The translations under genes and the position numbers were made by a program. Below, one piece after another: positions 8,213 to 14,466 of a DNA stretch of 23,248 nt (position 1 is the stretch's first letter; every line of letters begins with the position of its first letter). The stretch is taken from positions 1 to 23,248 of the forward strand of contig JAUXIQ010000004.1 of NCBI GenBank assembly GCA_030620925.1. Direction: 5' to 3'. A model generated the notes under the pieces. It was not told the DNA's origin. It was given only the letters and a program-made list of their open reading frames with translations, and did no database searches. The DNA comes from JAUXIQ01 sp030620925 [NCBI: Nitrospinota bacterium]. GTDB lineage: Bacteria > JAUXIQ01.

Positions 8213-8979
8213 GTGACGACAAGGTGCTGGTCACCCGAGACGGCAACATGGCCACGGTTACCGTAAACAGGCCGGACAAGCTCAACTGCATCGATTGGGA
8301 GGTGGCGCGACTGCTGCAAGAGGCTTTCACAGGATTGAAGAGCGACGATGAGCTGAGGGTGGTCATCCTCACCGGCAGCGGAGACAGGGCGTTCGTGGGC
8401 GGGGTGGACGTTAACATATTCATGGAGTTCAACTCACAGAAAGCCCACCAGTTCATAACCCTGCTCCATTCGGCCATGACCGCCATCCGGGAACTGCCCG
8501 TACCGGTGATCGCCGCCGTAAACGGCTACGCCCTAGGCGGCGGCTGCGAGCTGGCCGCGGCTTGCGACATGAGAATAGCCTCCGAAAACGCCATGTTCGG
8601 CATGCCCGAAGTGAAGCTGGGCCTGCCATCGGTGATCGAAGCCGCTCTCTTGCCCCGTCTGGTGGGGGCCGGGAAGGCCGCCGAACTGGTGCTGACCGGC
8701 GATATGATCGACGCACACGAAGCGCATCGCATAGGGCTGGCAAACATGGTGGCGCCACTTGACAGTCTGATGGATGAGACCCGCAAGAAGGCGAAAACCA
8801 TCGCCGCCAACGGCCCCCTGTCCATAAAGCTCCAGAAGGAGCTCATAAACGTCTGGCTGCAGGGGGACCTCAAAACCGCCGTGGAGGCGGGCATCAACTC
8901 CTTCGCATACTGTTTCTCGACCCCTGAACCCGGGGAGGGAGTGGCCGCCTTCCTGGCCAAGAGGGAACCTGAGTGGTAA
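8209..8979 (+). CDS. Enoyl-CoA hydratase/isomerase (crotonase) family protein
   Basis: 256 residues from the ATG at 8209 (ATGA overlap with the Fe-S gene). The frame is open upstream to 8155, but that part lies inside the previous gene. Crotonase marks are the first oxyanion-hole region AFVGGVD (61-67), the second at YALGGGCELAAACD with Glu114, and the second acidic position Glu134 in FGMPEVKLG. Both glutamates used by hydratases to activate water are present. The segment after Glu134 reads GLPSVIEAALLPRLVG instead of the common GxxPGxGGTQRL, so the substrate is probably not a simple short-chain crotonyl-CoA. It likely hydrates or isomerises an enoyl-CoA in the same route as the upstream reductase. 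Confidence 0.85.
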   Translation: MSDDKVLVTRDGNMATVTVNRPDKLNCIDWEVARLLQEAFTGLKSDDELRVVILTGSGDRAFVGGVDVNIFMEFNSQKAHQFITLLHSAMTAIRELPVPVIAAVNGYALGGGCELAAACDMRIASENAMFGMPEVKLGLPSVIEAALLPRLVGAGKAAELVLTGDMIDAHEAHRIGLANMVAPLDSLMDETRKKAKTIAANGPLSIKLQKELINVWLQGDLKTAVEAGINSFAYCFSTPEPGEGVAAFLAKREPEW

Positions 8980-8980
8980 A

Positions 8981-8993
8981 GGCCCGACGGGCC
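8981..8993 (+). terminator. Weak hairpin after the crotonase gene
   Basis: GGCCC-GAC-GGGCC directly follows the stop codon and is followed only by CATTTCAATTT, so the U-tract is poor. It may mark the end of the FabK operon, but it is weak. Confidence 0.22.
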
Positions 8994-9032
8994 CATTTCA
9001 ATTTGGATAACTACCTATAAGATTTCATCCAT

Positions 9033-9061
9033 TTGACGGGACGTCGATAAAGTATTAGAAT
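9033..9061 (+). promoter_or_regulatory. Sigma-70-type promoter of the TonB-like gene
   Basis: TTGACG (9033-9038) and TAGAAT (9056-9061) are separated by exactly 17 bp. Each differs from consensus at one position. It lies about 100 bp before the TonB-like start in an AT-rich intergenic gap, and a 13-bp palindrome lies just downstream. Confidence 0.6.
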
Positions 9062-9087
9062 TTAAAATAAAAGTGTCGCCTTACAAG

Positions 9088-9100
9088 TCTTATAATAAGA
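9088..9100. promoter_or_regulatory. 13-bp palindrome, possible operator
   Basis: TCTTATAATAAGA is a perfect 6-1-6 palindrome about 20-30 bp downstream of the predicted transcription start of the TonB-like gene, a common place for a repressor site. Similar CTTA..TAAG palindromes occur at 10417-10429 and 17287-17299. Confidence 0.25.
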
Positions 9101-9160
9101 ACGGTTTTCTGATTATCAAACGGGCGGCGAACCCTTTTCACTAGCAGGCAGAGAAGGCAA

Positions 9161-10363
9161 ATGTACAACCGAATAGGTTACAAATATTTTCTGCTGTCGA
9201 TCGTGGCGCATGCAGCCGTTCTGCTGGGCATAGCGGTATACCTGCCGCCTGCGGAGAACAGGATCGACGTCAGCCTCCTGGACCGAAAAGATAAAATCAA
9301 GGTAAAACTCTACGAAACCCCGAAGGAGGATCCGCAGCTTACCGTGAAGAAGGAGGTCTTCCTCCCGGAAAAGAAAGTGCTGGACTTCTCCGACATTCCT
9401 CCCGGAAAGAAGCCCGAGAAGGCCCCGGTATACGGCAAGGTATCCCGTGAGGCGAGCACCGACCAGTATGAGAAAAAGTCGGACAAGGTTCAGCACAGTG
9501 AAACGGTGGCCGCCCTGCCCAAATCCCGCCGGAAAATGCAGCAGCCCGCTCCCTCCGTGGACGCCGGAATAAGGAGAGAATTCTCCCTGCCCGTGAAGAT
9601 TTTACGCCCCGCCAGGCAGGCCCGGCCTTCTCCCGGCGGAGAGAGCACCGAGATAAAAGAGAAAAACCTTTACGCCCGCCTCCAACCTTCCGAGGGGAAA
9701 GCGGAGAAAGCAAAAGAATCGCCCCCATCAAAGGAAGAGAAATCTGAAGAGGTAATAGAAAAAATCAGGGAGCCCAGGATACTGGTAAGAGACACCGGCA
9801 TTGAAGATGCCCTGCAGAAAGAAAAGCTGTTCGAAGCAATCATAAGAAAGCCCGAGATTTCAGCTTCGCGCGGGCTGGGGGGGGACCTGGGCCCCATGGA
9901 CCGTACGGAGATAGAGCTATCGTTGAACAAACTCGAACAGGTACCGGATATAATCACCGACAACCTGGGGGAACACGCCAGCATCAAGAATTCGGATAAG
10001 GATGCCTCTACCGCCGACCAGGTCAAAGTCATCTCCCTGGATACGCATGAGCTTAAATACATCTCCTACTTCCATCACATCAAACAGAAGATCGTCAACC
10101 TCTGGTCCTATCCCTCCGAGGCCAGGATGCTGGGCATCGGGGGCATGGTGGTAATAAGGATGAGCCTGCTGGATACCGGTGAGCTGGAGAGGGTTCAGCT
10201 TGTGAGGAGCTCAGGTTTCATTGTCCTCGACGACGAGGCCCGAGATGCGGTCAAGTTGGCGGGGCCGTTCCATCCTTTCCCCGAACAGATAACGGAACGG
10301 AAGCTGATAATAGAAGGCTACTTCAGATACCTGGGAGGTAACATTAACCCGGGCGGCCGTTGA
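9161..10363 (+). CDS. TonB-like protein with C-terminal TonB/TolA-type domain
   Basis: 400 residues. A short cytoplasmic N-terminus is followed by one membrane helix (about 9-28). A long Lys/Glu/Pro-rich low-complexity linker (about 40-290) comes next, as expected for a protein spanning the periplasm. The C-terminal domain (about 300-395) begins YISYFHHIKQKIVNLWSYP, continues with VVIRMSLLDTGELERVQLVRSSG and LDDEARDAVKLAGPFHPFP, and ends in a beta-strand. This is the TonB_C/TolA-like pattern that contacts outer-membrane partners. TonB transfers energy from ExbBD to outer-membrane receptors. No exbB, exbD or receptor gene is near, so the partner is unknown. The Shine-Dalgarno is GAAGG shortly before the ATG. 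A monocistronic or TPR-linked unit is likely. Confidence 0.82.
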   Translation: MYNRIGYKYFLLSIVAHAAVLLGIAVYLPPAENRIDVSLLDRKDKIKVKLYETPKEDPQLTVKKEVFLPEKKVLDFSDIPPGKKPEKAPVYGKVSREASTDQYEKKSDKVQHSETVAALPKSRRKMQQPAPSVDAGIRREFSLPVKILRPARQARPSPGGESTEIKEKNLYARLQPSEGKAEKAKESPPSKEEKSEEVIEKIREPRILVRDTGIEDALQKEKLFEAIIRKPEISASRGLGGDLGPMDRTEIELSLNKLEQVPDIITDNLGEHASIKNSDKDASTADQVKVISLDTHELKYISYFHHIKQKIVNLWSYPSEARMLGIGGMVVIRMSLLDTGELERVQLVRSSGFIVLDDEARDAVKLAGPFHPFPEQITERKLIIEGYFRYLGGNINPGGR

Positions 10364-10416
10364 ACAGTCGGTTTCGCCCGTCTCGACTTTTTCAGTTCTC
10401 CCTTCCCAAGACTTTA

Positions 10417-10429
10417 TCCTTAATAAGGA
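10417..10429. promoter_or_regulatory. 13-bp palindrome upstream of the TPR gene
   Basis: TCCTTAATAAGGA is a perfect 6-1-6 palindrome in the 212-bp gap between the TonB-like and TPR genes. It could be an operator or a small RNA hairpin. No convincing promoter boxes were found in this gap. Confidence 0.25.
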
Positions 10430-10575
10430 CGGGCCGGATAGTCCATCTCTTAAAAGATTTAATCGGAAAATACCCGTACAAATGGTCATAAATTCAGGGA
10501 GGGGCGTTAGGCCCACAGAAGCTGGATGGCGGCTGAGCTTATAAAGTTCCTTCCAAGATTTTTGACGGGTTGAGC

Positions 10576-11982
10576 ATGAAACAAAAACCCATTTCCCTTG
10601 TCCTGGGAACCACCCTCCTGATTACCATCGCACTTTCATGTCCGGGAAAAGTCGGGGCAGATACTCATGTTAACAAGGGGATCGCCTACTTTGAGAAAGA
10701 CGATTACGCGCGGGCTGCTGCTGAGCTGGAAATAGCCGTAAAGGAACGGCCGGAGGTGGCCGGCCTCAGAAGCCTGCTGGGTATTTCCTATCTCCAAACG
10801 GGTAAACTTCAGGCCGGGTTGCAGCAGCTCGAAAAGGCCCTGGCGCTGGAACCGCAAAACGTCCAGACACGCTACAACATAGGGTGGGCCTACTACAAGC
10901 TGGGGCGCAGCGAGGAAGCCGTCAAACAGCTTCGGGCCGTCCTGCAGGTAAAACCCGATTTCCATGAGGCCCTTTACACTCTGGGATTGGCCCTCACCAA
11001 TCTGAAAAAACATCATCAGGCGGTGGTGGTGCTTAAACGGGGGGTGAGGCGCTACCCCCGTTCCGCGGAAATGCGCAGCGCCCTGGGCCTGGCCCTCAAC
11101 GCCGAAGGTAATTTCAAGAAAGCGGCGAAACAGTTCAGGAAAGCCCTGGAACTTGATCCCCGTTACGCCGGCGACCGGTACAACCTGGCCCTCACCCTCC
11201 ACAGGCTGGGCCGCCACGAGGAAGCCGCGGCGCAGGCCGAAAAAGCCATATCTCTCGACCCCGCCATGGAGGACGGCTACCGGCTCCTGGCCCGGCTTTA
11301 CACCGCCCAGGGCAAAGATGAAAAAGCCATCGAAGCCTACCGGTCGTTAATAGAAAAGTTCGCAGGAGGCACCGCCGAGGATAACCACCGGTTGGGAGTC
11401 CTTTACCACCGATGGGGGCAGGCGGATAAAGCCGCCATCCCCTTAAAAGAGTGCCTGCAAAAGAACAGGAAACATTTCGACTGCGCTTTCCTGCTGGGAG
11501 AAATCCATCGCGTCGCCGGAAAACTGAAGGAAGCCAAAAGATATTACGGCCTGGCGGCAGCCATAGACCCCCATTCGCACGAAACCCATTACCTGTTGGG
11601 AACGGTGAGCCAGAGCCTGGGCGAGCATGGCCAGGCCGAAAGCCACTTCAAGGAGGCGCTGAAAATAGAGCCGGGTCTGGCCGCCGCCCATAACAACCTG
11701 GGTGCCCTCTACGATGACCAAGGTAGGTACGAGGAAGCGATAAAAGAGTATCAGGCGGCTTTAAAACTGGAGCCCGAGAGCCCGGATACATATAACAACC
11801 TTGGTGTTACGTTGTTCAAGATGGAAAAATACAAAGAAGCGGAACTGGCCTACCTCAAAGCTCTCGAGCTTAACCCCGGCTCCGCCAGTATCCACAAGAA
11901 CCTCGGGCTGGTCTATCAGAAACTGGGATTGCACGACAAGGCTTCAGAGGAGTTCAAGAAAGCGTCGCAGGGCGGGTTATAA
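10576..11982 (+). CDS. Exported protein with 13 tetratricopeptide (TPR) repeats
   Basis: 468 residues from the ATG at 10576. A TTG two codons upstream (10570) is an alternative, and neither has a strong Shine-Dalgarno. An N-terminal Sec signal (hydrophobic about 7-22, then SCPGKVGA) probably ends after Ala at about 29. The rest is 13 consecutive 34-residue TPR units (for example YNIGWAYYKLGRSEEAVKQL and NNLGALYDDQGRYEEAIKEY), with regular G-Y-A-P positions. TPR arrays are protein-binding scaffolds. Here the array would lie in the periplasm or at the membrane, possibly with the preceding TonB-like protein. The last codons and the stop (GGL-stop) are encoded by a GGGCGGG...CCCGCCC palindrome, so the natural C-terminus may have been altered by repeat insertion. 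Confidence 0.86.
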   Translation: MKQKPISLVLGTTLLITIALSCPGKVGADTHVNKGIAYFEKDDYARAAAELEIAVKERPEVAGLRSLLGISYLQTGKLQAGLQQLEKALALEPQNVQTRYNIGWAYYKLGRSEEAVKQLRAVLQVKPDFHEALYTLGLALTNLKKHHQAVVVLKRGVRRYPRSAEMRSALGLALNAEGNFKKAAKQFRKALELDPRYAGDRYNLALTLHRLGRHEEAAAQAEKAISLDPAMEDGYRLLARLYTAQGKDEKAIEAYRSLIEKFAGGTAEDNHRLGVLYHRWGQADKAAIPLKECLQKNRKHFDCAFLLGEIHRVAGKLKEAKRYYGLAAAIDPHSHETHYLLGTVSQSLGEHGQAESHFKEALKIEPGLAAAHNNLGALYDDQGRYEEAIKEYQAALKLEPESPDTYNNLGVTLFKMEKYKEAELAYLKALELNPGSASIHKNLGLVYQKLGLHDKASEEFKKASQGGL

Positions 11983-11984
11983 AC

Positions 11985-12023
11985 CCGCCCCTACGTGCCC
12001 AACCAGGTGTTCGAGGGCGGGTT
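11985..12023. repeat. 39-bp direct repeat, copy 1
   Basis: Identical over 39 bp to 12330-12368. The core GTGCCCAACCAGGTGTTCGA is bounded by CCGCCCCTAC on the left and GGGCGGGTT on the right, so the unit is a loop between complementary ends. Confidence 0.92.
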
Positions 12024-12030
12024 CGCGGGA

Positions 12031-12072
12031 CCGCCCCTACGTAGTGCCTTGGTGGTTTGGTATTCGTAGAGG
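12031..12072. repeat. 42-bp repeat arm, inverted relative to 6196-6237
   Basis: Matches the reverse complement of 6196-6237 at 40 of 42 positions. Both differences are C/T changes in GYAGYGCC. A shorter shared block (CCGCGGGAC) continues beyond it after a small gap. Confidence 0.88.
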
Positions 12073-12329
12073 GGATTCAGCCTGCCGCGGGACGAAGAAT
12101 CTCGCCCACCCTTGCAAATCCCACGTTCCAAAGTGTAGTAGGGGCAGGCCCCTGTGCCTGCCCTATAGGATTTACGCCAAAAGCGACCGGGTAGGGGCGC
12201 AGTCCTGAGGAAAGCGGGACACCCCTACGAGACGTTGTTGGAAACGTTGGTTGTCGTAGGGGCGGGTTTGAAACCCGCCCTATAATGACAATTATACGGA
12301 AACAGCGGGTTATACCCCGCGGCGCGGGA

Positions 12330-12368
12330 CCGCCCCTACGTGCCCAACCAGGTGTTCGAGGGCGGGTT
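12330..12368. repeat. 39-bp direct repeat, copy 2
   Basis: Exact second copy of 11985-12023, 345 bp downstream in the same orientation. Confidence 0.92.
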
Positions 12369-12384
12369 ATATCCCGCGGCGCGG

Positions 12385-12402
12385 GGCCGCCCCCAGGCGG
12401 CC
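12385..12402. terminator. Hairpin between convergent genes
   Basis: GGCCGCC-CCCA-GGCGGCC forms a 7-bp GC stem, 18 bp beyond the stop of the AcoX-like gene on the minus strand. There is no good U-tract on either side, so it is only a possible terminator. It may simply be another repeat hairpin. Confidence 0.3.
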
Positions 12403-12419
12403 GAATAATGCATCATAAA

Positions 12420-13418
12420 TCAGTCTCTTACGGTGAAAAGGCCCTTGCGGATGGCCTCAGCCAACACCTCGCGCGGTTTGATCATGTAGGGCCCTTCGTC
12501 GGTGAGTTTTATGGAGGCTTGATCCGCAGCGGAAATGACTATCTCCCTCTCCCCGTCCAGGGCGATGACCGCGGGTTTGAAATCCACTTCGACCTCCTCC
12601 CCCACATCCAGGAGCCGGTGCTCCAGCACGTCCACGGCCTCCACCATACCCGGCGCTACGGGGGCCATCACGCTGAATCCTCCCTCCCCCACCTTCAGGT
12701 AGGCGCCGCGGGGATCGGTTATGCTCACCGGCGCCAGCGAAGCGGCGATGGAGGACATGCCTATGTTACCCGGTTCGCACCAGGTGGTGACGATCTGTTT
12801 CAGCCTGGAGACATCCCAGATGGCGCGGCTGCCGGTGAACAGCGCATCGTAGACCACGGCGTCCACCAGGGCCATATCCCGGTAACTACCGTTAATGAAG
12901 ACGTCCAGCCTCTTGGTCCTGAAGACTACCCCCTCCTGCTCAACCTCTCCTCTGGCCAGCAGGCCGGCAGCCATTCCGGCGGTAGTGCTCTCCATCATGT
13001 AGGGGAAGACGTTGTTGGTCCCCGTGGATAGAGGCAGCAGTGGAATATCCCCGCATCCCTTGGAAACCACGCGGTTGGTGCCGTCTCCGCCCAGGGTGAT
13101 GATGCAACCGACGCCCCTCTCCTTCATGAGAGAGGCGGCCAGCGTGCTGTCCTCCTGCCTCCCCTCCACCATCATATCCAGCCACTCAACGCTGTAAGGA
13201 AGACAGGGGTCGCCGTCCATTGAGTTGAGGGCCTTTCTCCCTATGGAGAAGGTATCCGGCATGAACAGCACTTCCTCGACATCCGCCCAGGCCAGGCCGA
13301 TGAGAATCCTTTGAACGATATTTATCTTCTCGTTGTTGCTGAAAACCGTCCCCCTGGCCACCAGACGCCTTATGTCTTTTCCGGAGGCCGGGTTGGCGAT
13401 TATGCCTACCTTGGACAT
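12420..13418 (-). CDS. AcoX / ATP-NAD kinase-like protein
   Basis: 332 residues. It begins KVGIIANPASGKDIRR and carries the NAD-kinase/diacylglycerol-kinase family signature LGGDGTNR (about 115-122), followed by PLLPLSTGTNNVFP (about 129-142). These are the nucleotide-binding and catalytic regions of the ATP-NAD/AcoX kinase fold. The length and the long C-terminal part (MAPVAPGMVEAVDVLEHRLL, VIALDGEREI) fit the AcoX group found in acetoin dehydrogenase operons rather than the housekeeping NAD kinase. The true reaction of AcoX is not established. Its start lies 39 bp after the lipB stop, with GGGTGAAG as Shine-Dalgarno, so it is cotranscribed with lipoate synthesis. That matches a role near a lipoyl-dependent 2-oxo acid or acetoin dehydrogenase encoded elsewhere. 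Confidence 0.78.
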   Translation of the reverse strand: MSKVGIIANPASGKDIRRLVARGTVFSNNEKINIVQRILIGLAWADVEEVLFMPDTFSIGRKALNSMDGDPCLPYSVEWLDMMVEGRQEDSTLAASLMKERGVGCIITLGGDGTNRVVSKGCGDIPLLPLSTGTNNVFPYMMESTTAGMAAGLLARGEVEQEGVVFRTKRLDVFINGSYRDMALVDAVVYDALFTGSRAIWDVSRLKQIVTTWCEPGNIGMSSIAASLAPVSITDPRGAYLKVGEGGFSVMAPVAPGMVEAVDVLEHRLLDVGEEVEVDFKPAVIALDGEREIVISAADQASIKLTDEGPYMIKPREVLAEAIRKGLFTVRD

Positions 13419-13457
13419 TTCTTCACCCTTTTATACGATTCGCTCAACGGCACCGCT

Positions 13458-14273
13458 CTATCCCGCCCGGCGCGTTGCTCGCTCGGATACGCCGGAGGAG
13501 CTATAGGAAATCGGGCGCACCCCGGCTTCCTCCAGCATCCTCCGCAGCGGGTCAAAGCATGCGGGCTCCATGTTCACCCGCAGGCCCAGGAGGCGGCCGA
13601 AGTGATCCGCCAGCCTCCTCCTCACCTCACCTTCCTCCGGAAGCCGTCCCAGCAGTCTGGCCACGGAAGTCATGCTCGCTGCATGCAACCCGCACGGTTT
13701 TATGAGCTGGAAATGGTTGAAATCGGGATGGATATTAAAAGCGAACCCGTGAGTGGTGATCCACTTTCGAACGTTTATTCCTATGGAGGCGATCTTTTCC
13801 TGCCCCACCCACACACCTACCAGCCCCTCCTTCCTCTGCGCAGAGATACCCATATCGGCCAGGGTGCGTATGATGGTCTCCTCCACCCTCCTGACGTAGC
13901 GATGGAGGTCTCGACCGTGGTATCGGAGATCAATTATGGGATAGCCCACTATCTGCCCCGGCCCGTGGTAAGTGACTTCGCCGCCCCGGTCTATATGGAA
14001 GACCCGTATGCCTTCGCTTTCCAGTATTTTTTCGGAAACCAGGATGTCTTTCTCGCTTCCCCCTCTGCCCACGGTAAATACAGGTGGATGTTCCAGGAGG
14101 AGGAGGGTATCTGAGAGTTCACCATCGGTCACTGCTTTGGCTATATCCCTCTGTAGCTTCAGGCCCGGGTCGTAGTCGATCTTCCCCAGGTTAACCACCT
14201 TGAGCTCCCTCCCTCCTTCGCTATGGAGGGGCGGATAGGAACCATTCTTTCGTCTGCAGGCATCCTCAGCCAT
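13458..14273 (-). CDS. lipB: Octanoyl-[ACP]:protein N-octanoyltransferase
   Basis: 271 residues. LipB moves the octanoyl group from acyl carrier protein to lipoyl domains, the first step of lipoate assembly in the cytoplasm. Visible motifs are LLEHPPVFTVGRGG (about 60-72), the substrate loop RGGEVTYHGPGQ (96-107), the conserved lysine Lys160 in EKIASIGI, and the thioester nucleophile Cys194 in KPCGLHAASM. All key residues are present. The ATG at 14273 has GGAAGAGG upstream. A GTG at codon 26 (14196-14198) has an even better Shine-Dalgarno (AAGGAGGGAGGGAG) and would give a 246-residue protein of more usual length, so the start is uncertain. A promoter lies at 14326-14355. The AcoX-like gene follows 39 bp downstream. 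Confidence 0.92.
   Translation of the reverse strand: MAEDACRRKNGSYPPLHSEGGRELKVVNLGKIDYDPGLKLQRDIAKAVTDGELSDTLLLLEHPPVFTVGRGGSEKDILVSEKILESEGIRVFHIDRGGEVTYHGPGQIVGYPIIDLRYHGRDLHRYVRRVEETIIRTLADMGISAQRKEGLVGVWVGQEKIASIGINVRKWITTHGFAFNIHPDFNHFQLIKPCGLHAASMTSVARLLGRLPEEGEVRRRLADHFGRLLGLRVNMEPACFDPLRRMLEEAGVRPISYSSSGVSERATRRAG
14205..14218 (-). promoter_or_regulatory. Strong internal Shine-Dalgarno for an alternative lipB start
   Basis: On the minus strand AAGGAGGGAGGGAG lies 6 nt before the GTG at 14196-14198. It is a stronger ribosome site than the one before the ATG at 14273, and starting there removes a 25-residue N-terminal extension not seen in typical LipB. Confidence 0.5.
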
Positions 14274-14325
14274 TAAACCTCTTCCTTTATGACGTCCGAA
14301 ACGACATGTCCCCGACGGTTCTCTA

Positions 14326-14355
14326 ACTATATTAACAATTAAAGTCAGCGGTCAA
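14326..14355 (-). promoter_or_regulatory. Sigma-70-type promoter of lipB
   Basis: On the minus strand TTGACC (14350-14355) and TATAGT (14326-14331) are 18 bp apart, each one mismatch from consensus. The predicted transcript start at about 14319 gives a 45-nt leader before the lipB ATG. The lipB-acoX pair can therefore be transcribed apart from the two-component genes upstream. Confidence 0.6.
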
Positions 14356-14466
14356 CAGCAATTTTATGGGTATTTATAATGCTCGGAAGTCCCCGGAAAA
14401 GGAAATGGGTTCTCTCCTGAAGGGTATTCACACCATGAAGGCGAGGGTATATAACGGGCGGGTTTA

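Larger units (their letters stand above)
11970..12403. repeat. Cluster of GC-rich palindromic repeats between convergent genes
   Basis: This gene-free stretch holds at least six units built on GTAGGGGC...GCCCCTAC or GGGCGGGTT...AACCCGCCC. They lie at 11970-11990 (9-bp stem, ATA loop, overlapping the TPR stop), 12013-12041, 12138-12167, 12191-12230, 12256-12283 and 12306-12337. One unit is similar to the 56-bp element at 5955. The open frames seen through it are by-products of the repeats. It separates the convergent TPR and AcoX-like genes. Confidence 0.85.

Noticed and set aside
10364-10575. Riboswitch in the gap before the TPR gene
   Set aside because: No recognisable cobalamin, cyclic-di-GMP, TPP or SAM aptamer core was visible.
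11970-12403. CRISPR-like array
   Set aside because: Repeats are palindromic, irregularly spaced and of several types; there are no uniform spacers and no cas genes.
11801-12430. Plus-strand open frames through 11801-12208 and from 12285 onward
   Set aside because: They overlap the TPR gene or the antisense of the AcoX-like gene and otherwise consist of repeat DNA; no protein family resemblance.
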